Source of the DNA: Phyllobacteriaceae bacterium
Lineage (GTDB): Bacteria; Pseudomonadota; Alphaproteobacteria; Rhizobiales; Rhizobiaceae
Length of the DNA stretch: 64,000 nt
Reading direction: 5' to 3'
Assembly (NCBI GenBank): GCA_016711085.1
Contig: JADJTR010000003.1
Span: 62,001-126,000 of the forward strand
Positions 34,110 to 42,968 of the stretch are shown piece after piece. A program made the translations under genes and the position numbers. A model generated the notes under the pieces. The model made no database searches and was not told the origin of the DNA. It saw only the letters and a list, made by a program, of their open reading frames with translations. Position 1 is the first letter of the stretch. Each line of letters starts with the position of its first letter.

Positions 34110-35873
34110 TCAATTCGGCAGGAAGCGCTCCAGCCGGTCGAGAACGCGCCAACGTTCCTGGAAAAAGGCGAGCTGGCCGCATCCGGGAAGCCACTCCACT
34201 TCAATGCCCGGGAATTCCGGCGCGCGCTCGAGGATGTTCTGTTTCGGGGCCTGCGGGTCCTGGTCGCCCTGCATCATCAGCACCGGCGCCGGGCAGGCGC
34301 GCACCACATCCGACCAGTCGCGCTCCGAATCGATGACTTCACGGGCAAACGCGGCGTGGGCCGTGTGCCAGGACGACAGCGAGACTTCCGAGCCGAGCAG
34401 CATCGCCTCCTTGACGATCGGTTCGTCGAATGTGGCGAGATCGCCGGCGGAAGAGGCGTTTACGGCGCGGAAAAACTGCTCCTTGCCGATGCGGCGCGCC
34501 AGCGAGAAGCCGGCCTTGACCAGGAACGGCAGGATTTTCGGCGCATGGCGGCCATTGGTGAGAATAAACCGGTGCCATTTGTCCATGCGCTGGTATTGCT
34601 CATCGGTCGCGGCGGGCAGCGTGCCCGGCGCCGCGACGATTCCCGAAAAGAGTTCCGGGCGCAGCGCCGCGGCCCGCATGGCGTAGCGAACGTCAGCGCC
34701 GAGACATAGAATCGCGGCGCGCCTGACGCCGAGATGGTCGAGCAGACGGATCACGTCGCGCGCTGTCTCGTCGCAATAATTGACCTTTTGCGGCAATTCG
34801 CCGGAGTGGCCGAAGCCGGCGCGAATGGGGACGATCACCCGGATATTGCGCTGGCGAGCGGCCTGTTCGGCGTCGGCGGGCCAGCGGGTCAACGCATAGT
34901 CGAGTGGCAGATACAGGAGCGGACGCCCGCCCGGCGCGCCGAATTCGATCCAGTCGAAGCGGCGATTTCCGGGCATGGTCATGGTCGAAAACGGGATCGG
35001 CAGAAGGCGGCCGGCAATGGCGCGCGGCGAAATCGGCGCGGCGCGGGCGGAGGTGACATCCATCAAACCGAGCGTGATGCGGATCAGTTCGCCTTGGGAA
35101 TGGGTTTCGGTTTTGGCCAGGACGGTGCGCAATTGGGTGCGAACGGTTTGTTCGGACCGGTTGCGCTCCACCGCGATATCGCGAACGCTTTTTCCCTCGA
35201 CCAGACCGCGCACGATGTCGATCTCGGCGTCGGTGAATTCGAAGGCGTCGATCAGAATGGCGTCGAACCCGGGAGGCCAGGCAAGCGCCGTCGACATCAC
35301 CAACGCCATGGCCCGTTCGTCGGCGCTCTTGACCGGCATGACGCGCAGGATGACCGGTCCGGTTCCGCCTATCGGCCGGATCCGCAAGGTGGCGGCCTTT
35401 TCGGCCTCGCCCGAGGCGACGCGGCGCGCCACCTGACAAAGCTCGGCGATATCGTCGTCATCGAAGGGAAGGGTGGCCAGGGGAGCGCCTTCGACAAGGC
35501 TGAACACATCGCGGGCGCCGGCATTGACCGCCACGATCAGGCGTCCATCGCAGACGAACGCGGCCGAGCGGCCGATTTCATCGAGGGCGGCGCGATATCC
35601 CGACGATTTGTTGGCCAATTCGAAACGATCGAGGAAAATGCTCGCGCGTTCGATGTGGTTCTCGATCTCGCGGTCATGAAACGCCCCGGAGGGGCTGCGG
35701 ACGGAATCGCCAACCAAAGGCGCCTGACCTTTCCAGGCGTCGACCAGATCCTCGTAGCGCACCGGGTCGAGCGCCACGTCATAGAGCCGGTCAATAATCC
35801 GGGCCTTCAGGCCGGGATCGGTGTCCCGCCGCCTCTCGTCATCCCCGCAGCCTACACCCGCCCGCACTCCCAT
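34110..35873 (-). CDS. LuxR-type HTH regulator fused to a degenerate alpha/beta-hydrolase domain
   Basis: 587 residues from ATG 35873. An N-terminal PAS-like region (about 60-190) is followed by a LuxR/GerE-type HTH (about 211-270: FEFTDAEIDIVRGLVEGKSV, then RDIAVERNRSEQTVRTQLR), then an alpha/beta-hydrolase fold (about 305-587). In the hydrolase the nucleophile elbow, normally GxSxG, reads LGADV (G392-A-D394), and the place of the catalytic His reads PGCGQLAFF with Gln567. So hydrolysis is unlikely and the domain may act as a ligand sensor. The acidic residue in MQGDQDP is kept. The frame stays open 5' of the ATG, through the GC-rich stretch, but that part looks unlike protein. Confidence 0.85.
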   Translation of the reverse strand: MGVRAGVGCGDDERRRDTDPGLKARIIDRLYDVALDPVRYEDLVDAWKGQAPLVGDSVRSPSGAFHDREIENHIERASIFLDRFELANKSSGYRAALDEIGRSAAFVCDGRLIVAVNAGARDVFSLVEGAPLATLPFDDDDIAELCQVARRVASGEAEKAATLRIRPIGGTGPVILRVMPVKSADERAMALVMSTALAWPPGFDAILIDAFEFTDAEIDIVRGLVEGKSVRDIAVERNRSEQTVRTQLRTVLAKTETHSQGELIRITLGLMDVTSARAAPISPRAIAGRLLPIPFSTMTMPGNRRFDWIEFGAPGGRPLLYLPLDYALTRWPADAEQAARQRNIRVIVPIRAGFGHSGELPQKVNYCDETARDVIRLLDHLGVRRAAILCLGADVRYAMRAAALRPELFSGIVAAPGTLPAATDEQYQRMDKWHRFILTNGRHAPKILPFLVKAGFSLARRIGKEQFFRAVNASSAGDLATFDEPIVKEAMLLGSEVSLSSWHTAHAAFAREVIDSERDWSDVVRACPAPVLMMQGDQDPQAPKQNILERAPEFPGIEVEWLPGCGQLAFFQERWRVLDRLERFLPN

Positions 35874-35894
35874 AGCCCTGACACGCCTTGCAAA

Positions 35895-36300
35895 AGCGGC
35901 AGGCTGGGCGGCGGCCGCGGCGGGGGGTTTGCCGCGAGTCGGCCGCGGCCCGCGCTGGCGCGTCTCCCCTGGGGGGCCCGGGGCCCCGTCCGCCCCGCGC
36001 CGGCCCCGCCCCGCCCGCCCCCGCGGGGCGCGCGGGGCCGCCCCGGGCCCGCGGCCCCGCCGGCCCGGGGCGGCGGGGGAGGGGGGGGCCCCCCCCCCCA
36101 GGGGCCCCGAAGGGGTCCCCGGGGGCCCGGGGTTCGGCCGCCCGCCCCCCGCGCCCCCTCCCGCCCGGGCAGGGAGGGGGGGGGGGGGGGCTCCCCTTGC
36201 GGCCCCCGCCCCCGCGGCGGGCGGGTTTCCGCCGCCGGCGGGGGCGGGGGGCGGGGCGGCGGGGGCCGCCGCCCCCCCGCCGGAGGCGGGAATATTCAGG
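35895..36300. other. Extremely GC-rich low-complexity stretch
   Basis: Between the LuxR-hydrolase gene and dinB, about 400 bp are almost entirely G and C, with long G runs (about 36177-36191) and C runs, and translations made of Gly, Pro, Ala and Arg. All frames are open only because A/T-containing stops are absent. I see no gene, RNA or ordered repeat unit. It may be a poorly resolved assembly region. Confidence 0.75.
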
Positions 36301-36359
36301 CGCGTCCGGGCGGAAAATTCAAGCAAATAATCGTCGGCAGCCTGACAACGGCATTGACG

Positions 36360-37703
36360 TTACGGCACCGACGCCGCGACGCGCTCATGAACCGGTTTTC
36401 CCGTCGGGGGCGGCGCGGCGCGGCCGTGACCGAAGGTGATGCCGGTTTCGACGGCGCGATTGCCGAACTTGGCGCGCACCTTGTCCATCGCCGCTTCCGC
36501 GACGGCGCGCCGCGCCGCCTGTTCGTCGACCAGATCGGGCGGGTCGGCGTCTTCGCCGTCGACCAGTTCCGAGACGCCGACGCCGATGAGGCGAAACGGC
36601 GTGCCGTCGGTTTCCTTCGCCAGCAGGTCGATGGCGGCGGCGTGGATTCGGTCGGCGAGGCGGGTCGGATCGGCAAGCGTGCGGGCCCGCGTGCGCGATT
36701 TGAAATCGGCGGTTTTCAGCTTTAAGGTCACGACCCGGCCGGCGATCCCGGCGCCTTTCAGCCGCCGCGAAACTTTCTCCGCCAAGGCGCGCAGGATCGG
36801 GGCGAGCGCGTCGTGGGCGGAAATATCCGAATCGAATGTCGTTTCGGCGGAGACGCTTTTGGCATCGCCGCGCGGATCGACGCGACGCTCATCCTCGCCG
36901 CGCGCCAAATGAAAGAGCCGCGCGCCCATGACGCCGTAGCGGCGCAACAGATCGTCGCGCTCCATCGTCTGCAACTGGCCGATCGAGCGCACGCCATCGC
37001 GCGCCAGCGTCTCGGCGAAGGCTTTGCCGACGCCCCAGATGAGACCGACCGGCTGGGCGGCAAGGAAAGTTTTCGCCTCCGCCCGGCCGATGACGGCGAA
37101 ACCGCGCGGCTTGCGCATGTCCGAGGCGATCTTGGCGAGGAATTTGCAATAGGAAAGGCCGACCGAGACGGTGATGCCGATGTCGCGTTCGACATCACGG
37201 GCGAAACGGGCCAGCACCAGCGCCGGCGGCGCATGGTGGACGCGTTCGGTGCCGGACAGATCGAGGAAGGCCTCATCGATCGACAGCGGCTCGACCAGCG
37301 GCGTCAGGCGCAACATCGCCTCGCGCACCTCGCGGCCGACGCGGGAATATTTCGCCATATCGGGTTTGACGACGACGGCCTCCGGACAAAGCTTGAGCGC
37401 CTTGAACATCGGCATCGCTGACTTCACGCCATGGATGCGCGCAACGTAACAAGCCGTTGAAACAACGCCGCGTTTCCCTCCGCCGATGATCACCGGCTTG
37501 TCGCGCAATTCCGGGCGGTCGCGCTTCTCCACGGCGGCGTAGAAGGCGTCGCAATCGATGTGCGCGATGGCGAGGTCCGCCAGTTCCTCGTGGCGGGCGA
37601 GGCGCGGGCTGCCGCATTCGGCGCAACGCGGCCCGTCGCGCCCCTGAACGGTCAGGCAGTCGCGGCAAAATCCATGCGGCAAGGCGTTGACAATCGGCGA
37701 CAC
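36360..37703 (-). CDS. dinB: DNA polymerase IV (DinB), LexA-regulated
   Basis: Y-family translesion polymerase. An N-terminal zinc-ribbon-like segment (FCRDC...CAECGSPRLARHEE), common in alphaproteobacterial DinB, precedes the palm/finger motifs: IAHIDCDAFYAAVEKRD, GGGKRGVVSTACYVAR, and the catalytic SIDEAFLDLSG. Then come the thumb HhH region and the little finger. The start is uncertain: GTG 37703 (447 residues) or TTG 37682; neither has a clear Shine-Dalgarno. A LexA box ends five bases before GTG 37703. The 3' end borders the GC-rich stretch but the frame is intact. Confidence 0.92.
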   Translation of the reverse strand: MSPIVNALPHGFCRDCLTVQGRDGPRCAECGSPRLARHEELADLAIAHIDCDAFYAAVEKRDRPELRDKPVIIGGGKRGVVSTACYVARIHGVKSAMPMFKALKLCPEAVVVKPDMAKYSRVGREVREAMLRLTPLVEPLSIDEAFLDLSGTERVHHAPPALVLARFARDVERDIGITVSVGLSYCKFLAKIASDMRKPRGFAVIGRAEAKTFLAAQPVGLIWGVGKAFAETLARDGVRSIGQLQTMERDDLLRRYGVMGARLFHLARGEDERRVDPRGDAKSVSAETTFDSDISAHDALAPILRALAEKVSRRLKGAGIAGRVVTLKLKTADFKSRTRARTLADPTRLADRIHAAAIDLLAKETDGTPFRLIGVGVSELVDGEDADPPDLVDEQAARRAVAEAAMDKVRAKFGNRAVETGITFGHGRAAPPPTGKPVHERVAASVP

Positions 37704-37708
37704 GTCAA

Positions 37709-37723
37709 GAACAATACATGAAC
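37709..37723 (-). promoter_or_regulatory. LexA operator upstream of dinB
   Basis: Read toward dinB, GTTC-N7-GTTC is perfect; on the plus strand it is GAAC (37709-37712), seven bases, GAAC (37720-37723). It lies just before the dinB start and 28 bp from the divergent GNAT start, so it could control both genes. Confidence 0.8.
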
Positions 37724-37751
37724 GATCGGGCGCAGCCAAGCCTGGGCAGCC

Positions 37752-38339
37752 ATGACCATGAACCAGACTATCACCGTTTTTCCGCTGACGCCGGACCGGC
37801 GCTCGGATTTCGAAGTCCTTTTTGGGCCGAAGGGGGCCTGCGCGGGCTGCTGGTGCACCTATTTCCGCCTCGGCCACAAGGTCTGGCAGGACGCAAAGGC
37901 CGACGAGCGCAAGGCCGTCATGCTAGAGCGCATCGTTCGAGGCCCGCCGCCGGGCCTCATCGCCTATCGCGCCGGCAAGCCGGTCGGCTGGCTGCAAATC
38001 GGTCCGCGCGCCGATATTCCCGAATGGAACAATGCCAAGCGCGCGACGACGCCGCTTGCCGATGCGCCGGCGGACGACGCCACGGTCTGGGCGATGTCGT
38101 GTTTCTTCTTCGCCAAAAATGAACGCGGCAAGGGGCTCTCGCACCGCATGGTCGCCGAAGGGGTTGAATTCGCGCGGAAAAATGGCGCCCGCCTGATCGA
38201 GGCCTGCCCGATGGACGAAGCCAACAAGGCGAAATCGATCGCCCTCTTTGTCGGTTCGACGCGGGTCTTCGCCAAAGCCGGCTTCCGGGAAGTCGCCCGC
38301 AGGAAACCCGGCCGGCCGTTGATGCGGCTGGAGTTGTGA
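37752..38339 (+). CDS. GNAT-family N-acetyltransferase
   Basis: 195 residues. The GNAT core includes AMSCFFFAKNERGKGLSHRMVAEGVEFARKNGARLIEACP, with an acetyl-CoA-loop related to Q/RxxGxG/A (NERGKGLS). A Cys-rich segment ACAGCWCTYF near residue 30 is seen in related small rhizobial acetyltransferases. The acceptor is unknown. Two ATGs (37752 and 37758) are possible. It is divergent from dinB and shares a LexA box with it. Confidence 0.82.
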   Translation: MTMNQTITVFPLTPDRRSDFEVLFGPKGACAGCWCTYFRLGHKVWQDAKADERKAVMLERIVRGPPPGLIAYRAGKPVGWLQIGPRADIPEWNNAKRATTPLADAPADDATVWAMSCFFFAKNERGKGLSHRMVAEGVEFARKNGARLIEACPMDEANKAKSIALFVGSTRVFAKAGFREVARRKPGRPLMRLEL

Positions 38340-38343
38340 CGGA

Positions 38344-38995
38344 TCACGCCATGAGCGCCGCTCGAATCGCGGTCTCGGCCTCGCGCCAGTCGGCCAGCGC
38401 CTGAATTCCCTCGGGCAGGGGCGGCAGCAACGAGCGCATGGCGGCATTGTCCATCAGGTGGAACAAATGGGCGTCGGCGACCGCGTCGCACCGACAACAG
38501 GTTCGGCGGCAGATCGTCGATAAAGGCGACGGGCCGGGCGGATAGCCCGCGCAGCCGCGCCAGCGCCGGTCCCTTGGCCATTTCGGTGGTGAGCAGGGGA
38601 AAGGGAATGCCCAGCGCATCCAGGTGGGCGCGCCGGATGGCGTGATGACGGTGCGGCATGGCCGTCAGCAGCACGATCTCGACATCGACCGACAGGCGAT
38701 GCAGCGCCGCGACCGCGCCATCGGCCGCCGTCTGCCAATGGGCCTGGACGGCGAAGAATTCCTCCAGCAGCGCGCCGGTTCTTTCGGGAGACGCCTTTTC
38801 GCCGCTCGCCTTGTCGATGACGTTCCCCGTCAGGCGAAAGCTCTGCGTGGAAAAGGCATAGCCTTCGGCGTCGAGGAACCGGACGAAGGGATCGACGAAA
38901 CCGAGCACCACCTCGTCGACGTCACTGACCAGCAAGGGTCTGGAATCGTGCGACAATTCCTCGATTTGGCGCAGCGTTTCGGGGTCAATTGTCAC
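38344..38995 (-). CDS. HAD-superfamily hydrolase, frameshifted
   Basis: The N-terminal frame (from ATG 38995) has the HAD motif I RPLLVSDVDEVVLGF (nucleophile Asp with DxDEV) and motif II region VEIVLLTAMPHRHH, then FIDDLPPN (motif IV, about 157-164). The frame then loses register near 38481-38491 in GTGCGACGCG. The correct continuation, DAVADAHLFHLMDNAAMRSL, ends at the TGA at 38344. One missing base explains it. The uncorrected frame runs antisense through the GNAT gene. The start overlaps the DUF3572 stop by four bases. Confidence 0.82.
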
Positions 38996-39294
38996 GTCTG
39001 GACGTCCCAGGCCTGGTCGCCGGCGGGGAGCCGCGCCAGCGCCCGCGTCACCGTGGCCGGGTCGATGCCGGCGTCGGCGGCGAAGGCCATCAGGGTCGGT
39101 TCATGCGCGGCGATGAAGGCGAGAACGCCGGCGAGGAACCCCGGCTCGCTCGCGGCGCGGCGGATTTGCGCCGCCTCGATGCCGGAAAGCGCCAGAAAAC
39201 GGGTGAACAGGGTCGTGTCGGCGGCGACAAAGGTCAGCGCCCGGATCGCCAAGGTTTCGGCGTCTTCCGGCGAAGGCATGGGCGTTTCGCGCAT
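38992..39294 (-). CDS. DUF3572-family protein
   Basis: A 100-residue helical protein starting at ATG 39294 (MRETPMPSPEDAETLAIRALTF). It belongs to a small Rhizobiales/alphaproteobacterial family, usually next to divK-pleD. It contains AADTTLFTRFLALSGIEAAQIRRAA and ends in ARLPAGDQAWD. Function unknown. Its stop overlaps the HAD start by ATGA, so the pair is coupled, and it is divergent from divK. Confidence 0.85.
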   Translation of the reverse strand: MRETPMPSPEDAETLAIRALTFVAADTTLFTRFLALSGIEAAQIRRAASEPGFLAGVLAFIAAHEPTLMAFAADAGIDPATVTRALARLPAGDQAWDVQT

Positions 39295-39439
39295 CGTTGG
39301 GCTCCCGGTTGCGACTGCACTTAGAGCCTGGACACCGGCGCGGCAAGCCGCTTGGGCGGGCACGCCGTTCTTACCGTTTCGTCAATGAAATCGCGCTAGG
39401 CTGCTGACCGGAAAACCTTGCGCGCGGGAAACATCGCCA

Positions 39440-39811
39440 ATGGCCAAGAAGGTCATGATCGTGGAAGACAATGAGCTCAACATGAAGCTCTTCCGCGACC
39501 TCATAGAGGCATGCGGCTACGAGACGGTGCGCACGCGCAACGGGCTGGAGGCGCTCGATCTCGCCCGCGCCCACCGTCCGGACCTGATCCTGATGGACAT
39601 CCAGCTGCCGGAAGTCTCCGGCCTGGAGGTCACCAAATGGCTCAAGGAAGACGACGCCCTCCACGTCATCCCGGTCATCGCCGTCACCGCCTTCGCCATG
39701 AAGGGCGACGAGGAGCGCATCCGCCAGGGCGGCTGCGAGGCCTATATTTCCAAGCCGATCTCGGTGCCGCGCTTCATCGAGACGATCAAATCTTATCTTG
39801 GCGACGCATGA
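39440..39811 (+). CDS. divK: Cell-cycle response regulator DivK
   Basis: A single-domain CheY-like receiver (123 residues) controlling cell-polarity and CtrA activity through DivJ/PleC phosphorylation. The acidic pocket is E9-D10, phosphoacceptor D53 (LILMDIQLPE), T82 region VTAFAMKGDE and K105 region ISKPISVPRF. The match is close to Caulobacter and Brucella DivK. pleD begins 28 bp after the stop, the standard divK-pleD pair. Confidence 0.97.
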   Translation: MAKKVMIVEDNELNMKLFRDLIEACGYETVRTRNGLEALDLARAHRPDLILMDIQLPEVSGLEVTKWLKEDDALHVIPVIAVTAFAMKGDEERIRQGGCEAYISKPISVPRFIETIKSYLGDA

Positions 39812-39839
39812 TGGCGCCGCCCGAGGAGCTCTCCCGCCC

Positions 39840-41210
39840 ATGACCGCCCGCATTCTGGTCGTCGACGACATCCCGGCGAATGTGAAACTGCTTCAGGCGC
39901 GCCTGTCGGCCGAATATTTCGAGGTCGTCACCGCCATGAACGGTCAGGACGCGCTCGAGATTTGCGAACGCACCAAGATCGATGTCGTCCTGCTCGATGT
40001 CATGATGCCGGGCATGGATGGCTTCCAGGTCTGCCACCGGCTGAAAAACAATCCGGCCACCGCCGAGATCCCCGTCGTCATGGTGACGGCGCTCGACCAG
40101 ACCGCGGACCGGGTAAAGGGACTGCGCGCCGGCGCCGACGATTTCCTCACCAAGCCGGTCAACGACCTGCAATTGGTGACGCGGGTGAAAAGCCTGGTTC
40201 GATTGAAAACGCTGACCGACGAATTGCGTCTGCGCGCCTCGACCACCAAGGCGATCGGCCTCGACGCGCCGGCCGCGACGCCGGCCCGGGAACTGCCGCC
40301 GGCGGTGTTGATCGTCGATGATCGCACGGCGTCAGGCGAACGGCTGGCCGGCATGTTGCGCGGCCACGCCGATGTCGAAGTCGTCGCCGATCCGAACGCC
40401 GCGGTGTTCCGCGCCGTCGATCGCGTCTTCGATTGCGTCATTGTTTCCGGGGCGCTGGGAGCGGCCGATCCGCTGCGCGTCTGCTCGCAGTTGCGGGCGC
40501 TTGAGCGCACGCGCTTCCTGCCGGTCATTCTCGTCGCCGATCCCGGCGACAACGAGCGCATCATCCGCGCCCTCGATCTCGGCGTGAACGACTACATCGT
40601 CCGTCCGGTCGACGCCGACGAACTGGCCGCCCGCGTCGCCACCCAAGTCAAGCGCAAGCGCTTCAACGACGAACTGCGCAAGAACGTCACCGACACGATC
40701 GAGCTCGCCGTCACCGACGCGCTGACCGGACTGCACAATCGCCGCTATCTCGACAACCACCTGCAAACGCTGTTCGACCGCGCCGTGGCGCGGCGCAAGC
40801 CGTTGTCGGTGCTGATCGCCGACATCGACCGCTTCAAGGCGGTCAACGACGCCCATGGCCATGACGCCGGCGACGATGTGCTGCGCGAATTCGCCCGCCG
40901 CCTGCGCGGCGCGGTGCGCGGCATGGATCTGGCCTGCCGGCTCGGCGGCGAGGAATTCATCGTCGCCATGCCGGATACGGAAGCCGGAATCGCGGAGAAG
41001 GTGGCCGAACGCATTCGCGCCCAGACTGCCGGATCGCCATTCCGCATCGCCGGCCAGAGCCGGGCGCTTGACGTCACCGTCAGCGTCGGCGTGGCGACGC
41101 TTTCCTTTGCCGGCGACGGCGTCGCCGCGCTGATGAAAAGGGCCGATCAGGCGCTTTACGAAGCGAAAAAAGCGGCGGCCGCAACAAGGTGGTCCTCAAA
41201 GCGGCTTGAG
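39840..41210 (+). CDS. pleD: PleD diguanylate cyclase response regulator, frameshifted at the C-terminus
   Basis: Response regulator that makes c-di-GMP at the cell pole. Domains: receiver 1 (phosphoacceptor D53), a degenerate receiver 2 (about 155-275), and a GGDEF domain with active-site GGEEF (369-373) preceded by the RxxD inhibitory site RGMD (360-363). After DQALYEAK the sequence has A6 (41167-41172); with seven As it would read KKSGGRNKVVLKAA and stop at 41210, the normal end. As given the frame continues to 41330 with an abnormal 53-residue tail. The product should be about 456 residues. Confidence 0.92.
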
Positions 41211-41439
41211 CAATGCTTTCGAACGAATCAGGAATCTCTTGATTTTCAACACGATTTGACCGAGTGTGCCGGCCGGATCGCTTTGGCTGCCTCGGCAATT
41301 GCCGGTGTTGGCCTGCAAGTCGCCCCATGATGCTCAGGTCCGCCGCATCTCCTGGGTCCGTGGGGTCGGTCGGTCGGCGTTGGCTTTTGTTCCTCGTATC
41401 GAGCCATTCGCCGGCCGGCCCCCGATTTTCCCGAGCCGA

Positions 41440-41469
41440 AAATGAAAACGCCGCCTGAGAAGGCGGCGT
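41440..41469 (-). terminator. Rho-independent terminator of rpmG
   Basis: Arms ACGCCGCCT (41448-41456) and AGGCGGCGT (41461-41469) enclose a GAGA loop on the plus strand. On the minus strand the stem is followed by TTTCATTTTC, fitting an rpmG terminator 28 bp after its stop. Confidence 0.75.
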
Positions 41470-41496
41470 CGGCATGCGTTTTGGCAAGATGGCGAA

Positions 41497-41664
41497 TTAC
41501 TTGATCTTGGATTCCTTGAATTCGACGTGCTTTTTCGCCACCGGATCATATTTCCGCTTGGTCATCTTCTCGGTGAAGGTGCGGCTGTTTTTGGTCGTCA
41601 CGTAGAAAAAGCCGGTGTCGGCGGTCGAAACGAGCTTGATCTTGATGGTGGTCGCCTTGGCCAT
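41497..41664 (-). CDS. rpmG: 50S ribosomal protein L33
   Basis: A 55-residue ribosomal protein from ATG 41664 to TAA 41497. It starts MAKATTIKIKLVSTADTGFF and ends EFKESKIK, an almost canonical alphaproteobacterial L33. It is the Cys-free type: the zinc-binding cysteines seen in some L33 are absent. The location downstream of pleD and before a Nudix gene is conserved in Rhizobiales. Confidence 0.97.
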   Translation of the reverse strand: MAKATTIKIKLVSTADTGFFYVTTKNSRTFTEKMTKRKYDPVAKKHVEFKESKIK

Positions 41665-41774
41665 GGTCGGGTTCCGTGAGGTGCAGGGGCGTGGACGCCG
41701 ATACCTCGGACCGCACGCGCGATTGAGCCGGGTCTCTGATCGATCCGCCGGTTTTTGTCAACCCCGCGACGCGT

Positions 41775-42527
41775 TCACAGCAGATCGCGGACGAAACGGC
41801 CGCGCCGCAGGTGGTAATAGGGCGCCGGCGTCGCCGGATCGAGTTCGCGATCGTCGGCGAGGCGCGTTTCCAGTTCCTGCAGCACGGTGTGCGTGATGGC
41901 GGGGATGTCGGCGGCGCGGGCTTCGGCGAAAGTCAGCCAGACAAGCGCTTCCAGCTCCTGCGTTGGCCCGCCTTCGGGCAGGGCAAGCGCGATGGCGTCG
42001 GAAAAGGCGGCGAAGAACCGGGTGTCGAAGCGGCGCACGCGGCCGGGCGGCGTGGTGGCGCGGGCGATCAGCCGCAGCCCGGCCAGCGACGGACGAACGC
42101 CATGGGCGGCGAAGCCTTGCCACGGTCCGGCGGCGGCGAAGGCGGTTTTTTCGCCGATCAGCAGGCCCGCTTCCTCCCACGTCTCGCGCACCGCCGACAG
42201 CGCGATGGCGCGCGCACGTGTCGTGGTGAAACGCGCGCCGGCGGCGACCATCAGGCGCGCCTCTACTGCCGGATCGAGCGGACCGTATCCCCGCAGCCGC
42301 CCGTCGTGCGGATCGGTGCGGCCGCCGGGAAAGACGAATTTACCGGGCATGAAGGCGTGTTTCATGTGGCGCCGGCCCATCAGGATGCGCGGCGCGGGGC
42401 CATCGCGGTCGATAAGGATCAACGTCGCGGCGTCGCGGGGCTTGAGCGGGCCCTTGCCGAGGGCAAAATCACGGTTTTCCGCCCGGTCGATCTCGGCCCG
42501 GGTCTGTCCGGCGGCAATGCGGTTCAT
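41775..42527 (-). CDS. Nudix hydrolase
   Basis: A 250-residue pyrophosphohydrolase-like protein. The Nudix box is present as GARFTTTRARAIALSAVRETWEEAGLLIG: the REx2EEx(G) core AVRETWEEAG is perfect, but the 5' part of the box is longer than the standard spacing. FVFPGGRTDPHD precedes it. Substrate is unknown. It is one base from the DUF983 gene and belongs to the NUDIX-DUF983-rnr-topA minus-strand run. Confidence 0.88.
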   Translation of the reverse strand: MNRIAAGQTRAEIDRAENRDFALGKGPLKPRDAATLILIDRDGPAPRILMGRRHMKHAFMPGKFVFPGGRTDPHDGRLRGYGPLDPAVEARLMVAAGARFTTTRARAIALSAVRETWEEAGLLIGEKTAFAAAGPWQGFAAHGVRPSLAGLRLIARATTPPGRVRRFDTRFFAAFSDAIALALPEGGPTQELEALVWLTFAEARAADIPAITHTVLQELETRLADDRELDPATPAPYYHLRRGRFVRDLL

Positions 42528-42968
42528 TCACTCCTCCGGATGCCTCTCGATCGCGTCGTCGTGGCCGCCGAAGCCGTGCATACGGAGCGCCCATTGCAAG
42601 CCGATGACGGCGCCTTTCGCCGGTTGCAGCAAGCCGATGGCCAGGATGAGCGTGATCGGAACCCAGAGCGCCAGATGCGCCCACATCGACCAGCTGGTCA
42701 CCGCCTCGACGCCCGAAAACATGCCGATCACCAGATGGCCGACGACGAGGATTACCAGATAGGCGGGAAGATCGTCGGCGCGTTGGTGGTGCATCTCCTC
42801 GCCGCAATATTCGCAGGCGTCGACCGGCTTGACCCAGGCGCGAAACAGCCGGCCTTCGCCGCAATTCGGGCAACGGCCGAGCATGCCGCGCTTGATCGCG
42901 TCGCCGGTTTGGCGCTTCGGATGCCCGGCCATGGCGTCGCCGCCGAAAACCTGTCGCTCAATGGTCAT
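42528..42968 (-). CDS. DUF983-family membrane protein
   Basis: 146 residues with a zinc-ribbon-like N-terminus (GRCPNCGEGRLF...CEYCGEE, four Cys in about 31-60) and two membrane helices (about 70-90, 100-118). DUF983 is widespread in alphaproteobacteria, function unknown. It overlaps the rnr stop by four bases, so it is translated with rnr. Confidence 0.88.
   Translation of the reverse strand: MTIERQVFGGDAMAGHPKRQTGDAIKRGMLGRCPNCGEGRLFRAWVKPVDACEYCGEEMHHQRADDLPAYLVILVVGHLVIGMFSGVEAVTSWSMWAHLALWVPITLILAIGLLQPAKGAVIGLQWALRMHGFGGHDDAIERHPEE

Noticed and set aside
35874..36326. N-terminal extension of the LuxR-hydrolase by 150 Gly/Pro/Ala/Arg residues
   Set aside because: It comes from the low-complexity G/C stretch; no domain begins there and ATG 35873 lies before the first protein-like residues.
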